Shown here: positions 1 through 11,776 of the stretch, piece after piece
Layout of the letters: each line of letters begins with the position of its first letter
Numbering within the stretch: the stretch's first letter is position 1
DNA from: Rhizophagus clarus
Lineage: Eukaryota; Glomeromycota; Glomeromycetes; Glomerales; Glomeraceae
Direction: 5' to 3'
DNA: 64,000 bases
Assembly: GCA_015698045.1 (NCBI GenBank)
Contig: BLAL01000257.1
Location: forward strand, 496,001-560,000
Program-made: the position numbers and the translations under genes
The notes under the pieces: generated by a model
Database searches by the model: none
Told to the model about the DNA's origin: nothing
Seen by the model: only the letters and a program-made list of their open reading frames with translations

Positions 1-1004
1 GTCATACTTTTTTTTTATTATAATGACTATAGAAGGCCTTTATTTATTCTTTCATTTAAATTTATTATTCAACTACAATGTATACAATATAAAAACCATC
101 ATTACGATCTGCTATATATTGAATTTGTATTCTTTAAACTTAATGGTGTTCGCATCAATTTTTATGTAAAGTACTGAATCATTTTCCATATTCTCAATAA
201 TTTAAGATCCGTTTATATCCGTTGATCCGTTGTATTCTGATCATCTTAATTAAACTCGGATGACGGATGGTTTGAATAAGGATCGAAACCCTGATTGGAG
301 AAAATTAATTATAATATATAAATATATGTTACTTACTAAATTAAATAATAAGCCAAAAAAGTATCTGTCAAAAAAATTTTTGCGCAATTCCGAACTATTT
401 AATTGACCTTTTAACAAATTAACTTGTGGCGGGCTTTACGACGTGTGCATAATCTTAATTATTTGGCCTAGATTTTGATGAGCTTCGTGACAAGTGGTAA
501 TTAGAAATTTCCTTAATATACTATGATAAGTGGTACAAGAATAGATAATAAATAAATAAATAAAATAAAATAAATATTAAAAAGTGTAAATTAATTTTAT
601 TGCGCAAACGAATAAAATTGTATCCGAATTTTTGGGTAAATTTTTTTTTTGGTTTCAATTAAAAGGTTGGACAATTAAATATAATAAAAAAGTTGATGAT
701 GTATAGGATGCAATGTGATTAAAGTAAAGTCCATCACATGTGCGAACAGACAAACATTCTATGACTTTGATCACAATATCCTTCAAGTAACACGATTGTT
801 AATTTTTTCAATTGTTGCGTTGCAATATAAAACGCTTTCGTGTGAAAATTTTATTTATTACCAGAAATTTGTGCAAACAGATCATCTGTATCTTTTGCGT
901 GTAATTAATTACCAATGAAATTCTAGGATCAAGTGTAACATTATTAATTTTTTTTAGCTAAATTTTTTTTTTTCATCAATTAAAATTTTTTTTTTGAATC
1001 TTGC
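1..1004. other. AT-rich sequence, nothing recognised
   Basis: This stretch is AT-rich and carries short homopolymer runs. The short open frame near 715-918 has no recognisable domain and no supporting splice or promoter context. A single copy of the CATCAATTAAAATTTT motif at about 972-995 matches the minisatellite unit found again at 2610-2850, on the other side of the purine-rich block. Confidence 0.5.
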
Positions 1005-2612
1005 TAATTTGCTCCCTGGGTGAAATCACCCAGGTGATTTCACCTGTAAATAATTTGCCAAAATTCAGGTGATTTACACGTATAAAAAATTTTACCCCGG
1101 GTGATTTCACTCATAATTAATTTATGAAATTTGATTGGCTAAAATTTACAATATTACGCATGTAAAGAATCTAATGATCGGCTAATTTTTATTTGAAAAT
1201 TTCCGTTAAATAATTAATCTGACTACAAAAATAATAAAATTTATTTATATATTAAATTATGACTTTATTTATTTAAATACTGTTTATCAAAGTACAATTA
1301 TTTATCTTTAATGTAACTAGTAATGATAATAATTATATAAAAAAAAGTCTAACAATAATGGTAAAAAGAGAGAGAGAAAATGGAAATAATAAAAAAGAAT
1401 CATTAGAAACAAAAAAAAACCAATGGGATGAAATGGTGACATAAAGTATAATTGGAGACAAAGAAAATGATAGGGAACGAAAGAGATAGCAGAAAAAGAA
1501 AAGACAGTGAAAAGACGAGGAAAAGGACGCGATAATAAAAAAGAATAGGATTGAAAACAAAAGGAAATAGGGACGAAGTGAAAGGGGACAAAAACGAAAA
1601 TAAAAAGATAATGAGAGGGGACAAAAAACAAAAGGATAACGAGAAGATGACGAACGAAAAGATGATGTGGGTAAAACGATGATGAAAGTGAAACGATGAT
1701 GAGGGTAAAACGATGATGAAGGTGAAATGATAATGAGGGTAAAACAATGACGAGGGTGAAACGATGATGAGGACGAAATAATCATGAGAATGAAACGATA
1801 ATAAGGACAAAATGGTGATGAGAACGAAAAAAAGAAAGGGAGTGAAAATGAAAAGAAAAGGGAAACAAATTAACGAAAAGACAAACCATAAAAGAAGAAA
1901 AAATAGAGTTAGTAAATTGAAATATGAAAACAAATTTGAATAAAAATATAGAGAAGAAAAAACCGCCATACCTTGTTCGCAAAACTAAGACTTAAAAAAA
2001 GAAAAGAATTAGAAACAAGAAAACAAAAAAGAGGAAAAAAAAAAGAAGCAATATACTTTAATGCAAAACTGGAAGAAATTAAAGACCTAAAAAGAGAAGA
2101 GAAATAAGAAAACAAAAAAGAGGAAAAAAAAAAAAGAAGCAATATACTTTAATGCAAAACTGGAAGAAATTAAAGACCTAAAAAGAGAAGAGAAATAAGA
2201 AATGAAAAGAAAAATGAAAAGGAAGGATGAAAAAATGACACTTTTGGCGTGAAACTGAAAGAGCTTAAAAGACCTAAAAGAAGAGGAAAGGAATTAGAAA
2301 CAAGAAAGAAAAATGAAAACAAAAGAAGGAAAAAAAGAACATACCTGCATACTTTCGACCAAGTAAAGGGAAGTGAAAGGGATGAAAAAAAGAAAGGGAG
2401 TGAAAAAAAACGAAAAAAAAAGAAGGGGGAGTGAAGAAACAAAAAAAAAATGAAGGGAAGTGAAAAGGAACGAAAAAAAAATAAAGAGGGAGCGAAAAAA
2501 AATAAACAAAAAAACTACAAAAATTAATTGGGTTAAATCACCTATATCGAAATAATAAAAATCAATCAGGTGATATCACCCGAGTTATATCACCCCCGGT
2601 TAAAATTAGTTA
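1005..2612. mobile_element. TIR-like element with purine-rich interior
   Basis: The two ends carry related inverted sequence. The left end (1005-1050) has CTAATTT, then GGGTGAAATCACCC and AGGTGATTTCACCTG. The reverse complement of the right end (2565-2612) has CTAATTTT, then GGGTGATA and GGTGATATCACCTGAT. Palindromes built on GGTGATTTCACC occur at both ends. The interior (about 1320-2520) is almost entirely purine on the plus strand (GAAAA, GATGA, AGAGA) with local repeats, including a 75-bp direct duplication near 2030-2195. No transposase was found and no convincing target site duplication was seen, so assignment as a non-autonomous DNA element is tentative. Confidence 0.4.
1320..2520. repeat. 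Purine-rich low-complexity tract
   Basis: About 1.2 kb with extreme strand asymmetry: A and G dominate on the plus strand, with imperfect repeats such as GATGATGAGGGTAAAACGATGATGA (1675-1800) in shorter variants. The long minus-strand frames here encode only Ser/Phe/Leu-rich low-complexity strings and are not considered genes. Confidence 0.8.
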
Positions 2613-2850
2613 TAATCTTTTTTTTTTCATCAATTAAAATTTTTTTTTTTATCAATTAAAATTTTTTTTTTTCATCAATTAAAATTTTTCTTTTTCATCA
2701 ATTAAAATTTTTTTTTTTTCATCAGTTAAAATTTTTTTTCGCTAAATTTTTTTTTCATCGGTTAAAATTTTGTTAAGTTTTTTTCATCAATCATCAGTTA
2801 AAATTTTAAATTTTTTTTTTTTTTCGTCAGTAAAAATTTTTTCTATTGCA
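2610..2850. repeat. Minisatellite, unit CATCAATTAAAAT plus T-run
   Basis: About six to eight imperfect units of roughly 25-32 bp, each CATCAATTAAAAT or CATCAGTTAAAAT followed by a run of T, lie directly right of the inverted-repeat end of the 1005-2612 element. One isolated unit flanks the left end near 972. Confidence 0.75.
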
Positions 2851-3540
2851 CTAAATTTTTTAGTCAAAACTTGTAACATGTTAGAATAGAAACAATCAAA
2901 TTTAAAATTTAAGAATCTAATAAATATGACATCAAGATTATCTTTCTGGTCGGAGACAACATTATTATGATCCTTATTAATTATACAATACAAAAATTAT
3001 TAAATAATGTATTCTTCAATTCTAACATATAATAAGAAAATTACTTTTATATATTTGTATCATATATTAAAATTGAATTATATATATAGGATTAGATCGG
3101 GAAGATATTTTTTTTATGACATTAACTTTTTACAGTAATAATAATGCAAACTTTCATGTGGCGTAATATGTCGACTTTCAACTACAAATAAATCAAATGC
3201 TGTATTTTATATAACAATACATAAATTATAATATTATTATTATTAACTATTATAATTTTGATATGTAATGACATGTCCTTTGTTTACTCAAAAAGGACTT
3301 TGAGCAATGGACATTTTAGTATAGTCTTTGCATAGAAAACAATTCTCATAATTATTATTAATTGTTAATTGTTAATATTGAACTGCGCACAAAATCTATA
3401 TATATATATATAACTAATCCGATTAAATAATTTTCACCTTAAAAATAATCAAAATTATTCCTACAAAAATTATTTTACTCCGAAAAAACATTCAAAAATT
3501 TACTGTTAGATCAATTCCGGATGTCAAAAGAAACAAAGAG
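2851..3540. other. AT-rich sequence, nothing recognised
   Basis: AT-rich sequence with short TA microsatellites (for example near 3400). No coding region with recognisable features was seen. Confidence 0.5.
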
Positions 3541-3561
3541 AGAAAATTTTAGTCGATAATC

Positions 3562-4323
3562 TTGAAAGTATATTGTATTGTACTAATCATTTCAAACTTT
3601 ATAGTGATATTATCATGTGAACATTATGAAATAAGGTTGTGGAAAGATCAAATTGAGATTCCTATTGGGGTTTCAATGGAACTCTTTGTTATACGTGAAG
3701 TTATTCTTTGTGATTTGTACTTTCAACATTTAAACCAGTACCTAGAGCTTGAATTTGAATGTGAAAAAGGACCAATACATAGCTGGGTAAATGAAAGTGC
3801 TGCATCTGTTGAACCTGGAAACTCATACCTGGAACTGCTCAAAAGCATTATTCAGATCATATAATCATTTATAAAATCCAAAAGCCTTCCAAACATAGGG
3901 ATCAAACTAAAATCCTTGAAGCACTAAAAATTAAACCAATCAGCATTTTCTATATCATGGAGTTCGTACACCAAATATCATTCCTGTATTTATTTCAAAT
4001 GCAAAACCATATTTATCCCAATAAATAGTGTATTTGGCTACGGCATTTATTGTACACCAGATTTTGACGTTTCTGTCGAAAAAATGGCATCATTTTTGTA
4101 TACGATTAGACAGATAATAGCACACCACAAAGACTATACGTGATAAAGAATGGGAGGATACAGTTAAGGGCTGGATCTGCATTGAAGAAGATACAAAGTT
4201 TAGTCCACCATTACATGCGGAAGATATCATTCAAGGACCTATTATTAGAAATAACAATAATGTTAATCATTGTTGTGATCCAATTCAATCGGAAAAAATT
4301 ATAAGTTGTTGCAAAAACAACTG
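3562..4323 (+). pseudogene. Decayed coding remnant of unknown family
   Basis: The first segment (about 3562-3864) reads about 100 residues with a hydrophobic start and no ATG. A later frame carries GYGIYCTPDFDVSVEKMA (about 4035-4092). A third segment (4143-4323) reads DKEWEDTVKGWICIEEDTKF and ends in a stop. The three pieces lie in different frames without clean splice sites at every junction, so this looks like a degraded multi-exon gene rather than an active one. The GIYCTPD motif is loosely reminiscent of ADP-ribosyltransferase-like folds, but this is too weak to assign. It could also be an active gene with introns I failed to place. Confidence 0.35.
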
Positions 4324-5355
4324 ACGGTATGGATGCATTGGCATCATGTTCATATACCATAATTTATCTTTATTAATTTACAAAACAGAGGTTTTAGTAG
4401 AAACTTTTAGGAATTTTATGTTACTATTAATTATGATGTATTAGTTAAAGAAAGTGAAATAATCATTGTTATTGCTATTTGTTTACTTTAATAAAAGCTT
4501 TTACAAAAAAAATTGTACAAAGCAAATAATTGTATTATCATGTAAAATTCAGTTTTAGATGATGATTTTACATGCTTAAAGTCTAATGACTAATTATACA
4601 TTCAAGGTCTCTCCTCAACAACAATTACACGAACTGAAGTGTTTGACAAAATCCAGCTAGAGAAGCAGTTTTCCCATCACGAAAAATAGCATATCTTTCG
4701 GATGATATTATTGCACTTTTTCTCACGAAACTTCTACTACGAACTGATAAGTATTGATAAAAGCTGAACTTATTGAAAATAAATATTAGTTATCATTTTT
4801 TATTGTTAATAATTATCTACGTTATTCAATAAATTATAAAAATGTTATTGTTATTATGAAATATATCCAAGATATAACAGCTGCCTGACGGGCATAAAGT
4901 CCACGTGCATATTTTACATGGTAATCTGTTATAATATCTTTTTATATTGTAAATAAGTGCACGGTCAAAATGAGAAATTGTCACATGATACAAAACTGTG
5001 ACGATTGAGAAATATTGATGACTGCGGAGAAGAATAACAATTATCAACTGTGGAATGGATTATTAGAATGTCTATTGCAGATACAGTATCAATAGTATTT
5101 GTTAATAACAGATATTGACCGCGGATTGGAGAAGAATACCTGAAGGAATCAGCAGCAAGATTGGCAATACAATATTGACTGCGAATACGTAGCAGAAGAT
5201 GGCTGCGGACTTGTCAAGAGATAAGTGTACGGGTGGCTTGCTAAGTTTTTTAACCTCATACATAATTTACTCTGTTATCACCGGTAATAAGCAGATATAA
5301 AAATGAAGATAGATAAACGTTCTACTAGTCTTTTGTCTTTTTTGTCTTTACAAAA
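4324..5355. other. AT-rich sequence, nothing recognised
   Basis: AT-rich with a slightly more GC-balanced patch around 5050-5250. Short minus-strand frames here have no recognisable domain. Confidence 0.45.
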
Positions 5356-5399
5356 CTTGGGTGCTGAAATATTTTGGCTATATGCCAAAATCAAAATAC

Positions 5400-5562
5400 C
5401 TTTCAGCATATAACCCAAACTATTTCTGAAATCCCAAATCATTTCCGAAATCCCAAACTATTTTCGAAATCCCAAATCATTTCCAAAATCCCAAACTATT
5501 TCCGAAATTCCAAACCATTTTTAAAATCCCAAACTGTTTCCGAAATCCCAAATTCTAGTGTT
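5400..5562 (+). repeat. Left subterminal repeat array of the hAT element
   Basis: About eight tandem, imperfect units of roughly 20 bp with the core CCCAAAYYATTTCCGAAAT. The reverse-complement version lies near the right end (10060-10215). Such subterminal repeats are usual transposase-binding sites in hAT elements, which is the role inferred here. Confidence 0.75.
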
Positions 5563-5755
5563 CTGTAATTTATAAAACTGTAAATTAATTAATAACCCAT
5601 GTAATACAAAAAAAGTTATCACTTATGTTCGTAACTATATAGATTAAGAATGAACGTTTAAATAAAAAAAATTTAAAATTGTCAAGTGCAAATTTTATCG
5701 CTGAATTTATTATGGTTTTACATTAAAAAAAAGATGACTAAAAAATGTTTATATG

Positions 5756-5888
5756 CAGTGATGTGCACTTGGAAGATTGGAAGCACCCTTGGAAGCACCT
5801 TTGGAAGCATAATTCTCTAATAAATTCAGTTGGATTGGAAGCTTCCAATCAAATTATTACCATTGGATGCACAAAATGCACATCACTG
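5756..5888. mobile_element. hAT-type MITE with perfect TSD
   Basis: A 133-bp insertion bounded by inverted repeats CAGTGATGTGCACTT (left) and, in reverse complement, CAGTGATGTGCATTT (right). It is flanked by a perfect 8-bp direct repeat TTTATATG at 5748-5755 and 5889-5896. The interior contains repeated TTGGAAGCAC/GGAAGCTTCC motifs and no coding sequence. The 8-bp duplication and CAGTG terminus fit a non-autonomous hAT element. It is nested inside the larger hAT element. Confidence 0.85.
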
Positions 5889-6979
5889 TTTATATGTATA
5901 AATATTTCGATTTGTATTTAAGTTTATACTCAATAATATTCATTTCGACATTAAGCAGTCTATGGGAGCTTTTGTAATAATGCTGTTGCTGTGTTAAAAA
6001 TTTATCACGAATAAAATGGAAAAATGGAAGATTGCAGAAATGCTGTTCATGTTTAGAGTTCAAACACGCATACCTCTTGTTAGATATGATGTGATTATAA
6101 TGGAAGTTAAAATAAGGAATTTTCTTAAGCTAATTAAGAAACAATACCATTCATCTTAAAGAAGCAAAAGAAAAAAATTGAAATATTTTATATCCCTAAA
6201 TATTAACTTATGAATATTTTAAACATAGTGTAATATATCGGATATTGTAGACTAAAAAATAAAACTCATGACGTTAATTGAAGTCTGAAGAAGCCTATTA
6301 GTCTATTACCTAAATTTCTAATTTATTTACTTTTTTTTATCTTTAAAACCGTTATCCTTAAATGATTATTTTTATAGAATCGGAAAGGAAGTCAGTGGTA
6401 ACACGATGATCATAAAATTTCAAGAAAATTCTGGTCTAACATGATACAAAAAAATTGGTTTACTAATTTTTAAAGGAGGAATACAAAATTTTTGAAGTTA
6501 TGGGAAATTTTTTTTTTTAAAAAAGGGGAATAAAAGAATAAAACCGAAATTTTTCTAAAAAAGGGTGGGAATAAGGTGTAAATAGTTTAAAAAATTCTCT
6601 TTTAAAAGAATAAAAACTCGTAAAATATGATTATCATAGTAATGATTAAATCGTTTTTATAAAAAAAATTCAAAAGGATCAGCATTCATAATTTAGTGCG
6701 CAAAAATGTTTAGGAATAATTTAAATAAAATAAAATTTGCCAAAATCCAAACATATGATAAATTCCAAAATTGTTAATAAAATGTAATACAAAATTTCAC
6801 ATTTCATAATTAGAGTTGCAAACATTAGAACATGAAATAACTTAATTCATAAATGGGTTACTCAAAAATCAAAATTCATATGACGTAAGGGAGTGGGCAT
6901 GAGAAATTTTAAAATTTATCAAAAATTATTTTTTTGTTTAAAAATATAAAAAAGTATCATTTGCTTAATAAAAGCAAAT

Positions 6980-9321
6980 GTCAGGCGAAATTGAACCGGA
7001 TGATATAGAAAAAAAAGAAAAGTGGAAAGCCTCATGCAGTGATATGGAATTTTTTTATCAAGAGTTCAGATCAAGGTGATGGTCATTGGTCTGCTATTTG
7101 TTCTGCTTGCAATACAACTTGGAGAAACATGGCAAAGCATCGGCAATGGAGCATCATGTTTTACGTGACTGCAAAAAAGTTAGGACAGAAGTCAAAGAAG
7201 CAATACGATATATTATAGAATCTCAGAATAAATCTAAAATAAATCAAAATACCAATGATGATCAAAAAGCATTTATGATAGTTTACCTTTATCAAGAAAA
7301 AAAAGCTAAAATTGAATTATCACTTCTTATTTTGTTTGTTGTGGACTTTCTTGGCACCTTGTAGAACATCCATATTTTACTGAATTTGTTAAAGAATTAA
7401 GTTCTGCATATAACCCACCAAATAGGAAAACTCTTTCTGGCTCTTTATTAGATGATGAGATCTTTTGTGTTAACACAAAAGTTTATCAATTACTTAAAAA
7501 AGAAAAAAATTTGACCTTATGTAAATACAAATTTATTTAATTTAAAATTTATTTATTTATTTAAATTATTAATTTATCTTCATATTTATAGCGATTGATG
7601 GATGAACAAGAAAGTCTTTATGGAATTTTGTGATACATACCTCAGATGGCAAGGATATTCTTTGCCAAATATCAGATTAAGCCCATACAGGTGAAAATCT
7701 TTCTCAAAAAATTGAAGTAGTTTTAGATGAAATCGGAACAGATAGATTTTCAGCTATAATAACGGATTCTGGATCGAATGTTAATTTAGCACAAAAGTTT
7801 ATTACTAAAAAATTTCCTCATATTATTAATATTAAATGCATGACACACTGTTTAAATTTGATAACCAAAGATTTTATTAAACACACATTTGCAACCCAAA
7901 TTTTAAATTAGTCAAATATGATAGTAATCTATTTTAAAAAAAGCCATTTATCTCAAAAACTTCTTGAAGATTAAGAAAAAAAGCATTAAATAAGGAGGTT
8001 TGAAAACGTATGTTAATACAAAATGGGTAACGGTTTTTGAAATACTTCAGTCAATTTTTAGTTAGAGAGATGTTTAAAAGAGGTAAATTATATTATTAAT
8101 TAAACTAATTAATGAATCTTATAAATATTTGTTTTAATGTGATAGGTTATCAATGAAAATCCTCATATAATTACTAATAAAGTGTACAAAATATAATAAT
8201 GCACGAACAAGGATTTTTTCAAGATGTTCAGGATTTAGCAATGATTATTAAACCAGTAAAAGAATCGATTGTTTTATTAGAAAATCAAATAGCTAATCTT
8301 GCTGACTGTTTTTTTTTATTGGAAAAATTAGGCACAGCTATAAAAAAAATTCCAGAAACGTTCCATAAAATGTTTCGTCAGCATTACATTAAAAGTTTCA
8401 ATAAGCGGTTCAAGGAATTTGACTTTGACGAACATCTACTTGCATATTATTTACACCTAGGATGTAAAGACAAGTATTAATTAATTGTATATTAATAGTC
8501 TGTTACTTTTGTTCTTTTTTGTATTATTGATTACATATTTACTAATCAATAAACAAATCATTTATTATAGGTGCTGGAATAGTTGAAGGTCAATTTATAC
8601 ATATACAGCTGCACTTTGGCAACAAATGATTCGAATACCTGAAGTTTTAGCTAGCCTATGTTAAAACGAAACAAGCATAATAAACAAAAATCTGGTGAAA
8701 TGCTTATATCACAGCCACGTGAATAACACACACATCAATCTCCAGATAATGCAGCTTACATTTGTAATAATGACACACCTATTAAATTGTGGCAACGCCA
8801 TACCTTCAATGTCTTGCAATCAAACTGTATTCAGTTTTACCACATGCTGCAAATTGTCAGCGTCTTTGGTCAGTTTGTGATTGGATTCATGGAACGTGTT
8901 ATACAAAACTTTTAGTGAAAAATCTTGAAGCAATTGCACAGATTCATTCTTATTATATTTCTAATAACAAATCCGAATTATCACATTATGGTGTAGAAAA
9001 ATCTGAGAAAGAAATTCAGCAAATTTTAAGAGATGCGGATTTATATGAAGAAGAAGAAGGAATAACACTGGAAGAAGTTATAACTGAAATTAATTTGGAA
9101 CAGAATGCTATTGATGATGATTCAGAAGTCATTAACGATGAACCATTGGAACTTTAGATTTGTCCAATTCACGATTTTTACAAGATATTACTACACCATC
9201 TGTAGAACATGATGAAAATGATGATTCAGTTGATTATAGTAATTTGTTAATGGAATTTGATGAAGAAGTTGACTATAATCCAGTAGAGTTAGCAAAAATG
9301 ATTGAAAGATTTAATTTGTAG
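6980..9321 (+). pseudogene. hAT transposase, broken
   Basis: Pieces of one transposase lie in order on the plus strand in several frames. A BED zinc finger at about 7072-7180 reads DGHWSAICSACNTTWRNMAKH. A catalytic-core segment at 7752-7910 reads TDSGSNVNLAQ, then MTHCLNLITKDFIKHTF, matching the hAT pattern around the second catalytic Asp. A C-terminal dimerisation segment at 8789-9000 reads LAIKLYSVLPHAANCQRLWSVCDWI with KNLEAIAQIHSYY. An acidic tail in another frame ends at 9321. Frame changes and in-frame stops separate the segments, so no intact protein is possible; some junctions could be degraded introns. Confidence 0.8.
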
Positions 9322-10059
9322 TAATATTTTATTAATGTGTTAATGTATTTTTGATAAAATAAATAAATAATGTGATATTCACTATGTAATACTTTTGTAT
9401 ATTTATTGATAATAACATACATGCCCATTATTATTTTAAACTTTAAATTTTCTCTTTCCCTCTATTAAAAATTATTTATTTTATTACTTTAAAAAAAATT
9501 TATAATTAAAAAACTTGTTTTTTAAATTCAAAACAAGAAAACTAGTAAATTTCGGTAAAAGGCTTCTGCAAACTTTCACATTTCTTTATAAAGCATTGCT
9601 AACATTCCTTTTAAAATTTTTTGTAAATACGTTTTTTTTGAACTTTTTTTGGATGTAAGGTATTATTTTTTCCATTGTTTCTTTGAAATTAACTCTAAAC
9701 AAAAAATTCCGTCATCAATATTCTTTTCTTTGTTTTATACTGTGGATTATTTTAGACAGGGTGTTTCCTTTATCTTTTCTTTGAAATTAGTTTTAAGAAA
9801 CATTTAGTTGTTTACTAACATATTTTTTTTGCAGATTTTGTCTTGGAACAACAGAATATCGGCTGATTATTGAATTACTTACACCAATTTTTTAGTATAT
9901 TTTATATTGTCTTTTTATTACCTGTAAACCAGTAAATAATAATAAATCGGAATTCCTTTTCCTTTTAATTAAACTTACAATTCTTTTTTAACAATTAAAA
10001 TTTTTTTGTTGTTGTCTGTTCTTAATCTACATAAATAGGTATTAAATATATTTATGGGT

Positions 10060-10215
10060 TTTTTTTTGGGTTCCGATAAAGGTTTGGGATTTTGGCAAAT
10101 AATTTGGGATTTCGGTAATAATTTGGGATTTCAACAAATGTTTGGGATTTGCGATTTGGATTTTGCCAAAATTCCAAAACTATATTTCGGCATATGTCAA
10201 ATCCCAAATATATTT
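10060..10215 (-). repeat. Right subterminal repeat array of the hAT element
   Basis: Inverted counterpart of the left array: GGGATTTNGGNNAAT motifs repeat about every 20 bp, followed by the terminal TTTCGGCACCCAAG. This array causes the short frames seen on both strands here. Confidence 0.75.
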
Positions 10216-10242
10216 CGGCATATACAGGTTTCGGCACCCAAG

Positions 10243-11776
10243 TTTATATACAAACTATTTATCAAAATAGTAAACTTGAAAATGAAGGAATGCTATACAT
10301 ATAAATTTTAAAAAATTTATACATAATTTTAAAATCCATACAAGTTTTGCCTATTATGATCACACATCTGGAACCAGAGATTTTGTCATTATAACAAAAT
10401 ACAAGATATCATTATAACGGACTTTCTTTTATAATGATATATACTATATGTTGCAGGCTATAGTACCCCAGTAGTGCTCCGATCTGTGTATGGATTGATC
10501 CAGATTGATCTAGATTAAACCAAAAATCTGCGGTTTTATCTGCGATTTGACCTGGATTTTGTGAGATTCATCCGGATTGTCAGATTTCAGATAACTTAAA
10601 ATATATCTGAAACTAATGATCAGATTTTAACAATTAAGGCTTGTTTGATAGCGCTTGACATTGCGCATATAATACTAGGGCTGGGTTGTTGTAAAAATTT
10701 TTTTTTATTCAGATTTCATTTGGTTTTTTTTCTGTGTAATCCGGTATCTTGTAAATTTTAGGGGTCTGTTGATGCTGTACTCCAGGGGTGTATTAAATCT
10801 TTTATTATAAATGGGAGATTTGAAAATTTGTAGTATAGTCGAAACATAATGTTTATCACCTAATTTATAAAATTAGATTGTTTAAATATTGAAATCGAGA
10901 TTTTTCAGGGGTACTATACATAAGAGGGTACTTTGCCTGTAATATACAGTATTAAATATATAATTTTTTATAATCAAAACACACAATATGGTTGTTATTA
11001 TTTTTATAAACGTAAAAAAATTATTAAAAAAGTTATTTTATTGAAGGTCATGTATTTTATTTTATTTTTTTTTTATTTTTTTTTTTTAAAAAAAAAAAGG
11101 AAATAAATTTATAAAAAGTATTAAATACATTTATTTTACAAAAAATTAATTTATCAAAATTTTGTAATGGGCAAAATTTACATATGATAAATTGATTCTT
11201 TATATTTTGTCATTATAATCTAAAGTCAGTTTATTGAGATAATAAAACTTATTAATTAATTGAGCTGTTTCAAATTAATTCTTTTTTTAACATAAAAAAT
11301 AGTTATCATTTAGACCAAAATTATAGATTTATAAAATGACTTCACAAATTATGATATGTAAGTGCTGCCATATTTTATTACAAATCGTTTAAAAATAAAA
11401 CCATCTTTTATTAATAAATACTCATACAAATATAAAAACATGCAGTGGCATCACGTGGCATGACAAGAGTGCTATATATTTACGATCAATTAAAACTATT
11501 AATTAAAATCCTGCATATTCTAGTTACCTGGAGATAATCAAAAATATATACCATTACACAGTTTTTTAAAAAAATTAATATTTTCTTTTTAATCATCATA
11601 ATCTATTATTAAGATTGATTAAAACAAAAAAAATCCAGACCAAATTAAAATATTATCACCAAATAAAGTTTAGCACTTTCCAGCATCCACTCAGCATCCT
11701 CTTCTTTATGTTAAATAAGAAACCACGAATTTATTTACTCATTTAGAATATATTTATTAGTTTACAAATAAAATAT
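10243..11776. other. AT-rich sequence with a T-run/A-run palindrome
   Basis: No gene recognised. A stretch at 10480-10640 has repeated GATTNRGAT words and may be old transposon sequence. A T-run directly followed by an A-run lies at about 11060-11100. Nothing else can be supported. Confidence 0.45.

Larger units (their letters stand above)
5356..10242 (+). mobile_element. hAT-type DNA transposon, degenerate
   Basis: The ends are inverted copies. The left end reads CTTGGGTGCTGAAAT followed by TATGCCAAAATC; the reverse complement of the right end reads CTTGGGTGCCGAAAC followed by TATGCCGAAAT. Both ends continue into subterminal arrays of a motif like AAATCCCAAATNATTTCCG (left 5405-5560, right inverted at 10060-10215). 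The interior carries hAT transposase pieces on the plus strand. A perfect target site duplication was not found. The 4.9-kb length suits an autonomous hAT element that is now inactive. Confidence 0.8.

Noticed and set aside
1317-2509. Long minus-strand frames of up to 188 residues, rich in Ser/Phe/Leu
   Set aside because: They are translations of the purine-rich low-complexity tract, overlap in all frames and show no domain or splice structure.
5374-5568. Frame encoding repeated IPNHFRNPKLF-like sequence, and its counterparts at 10052-10311
   Set aside because: This is the subterminal repeat array of the hAT element read as protein.
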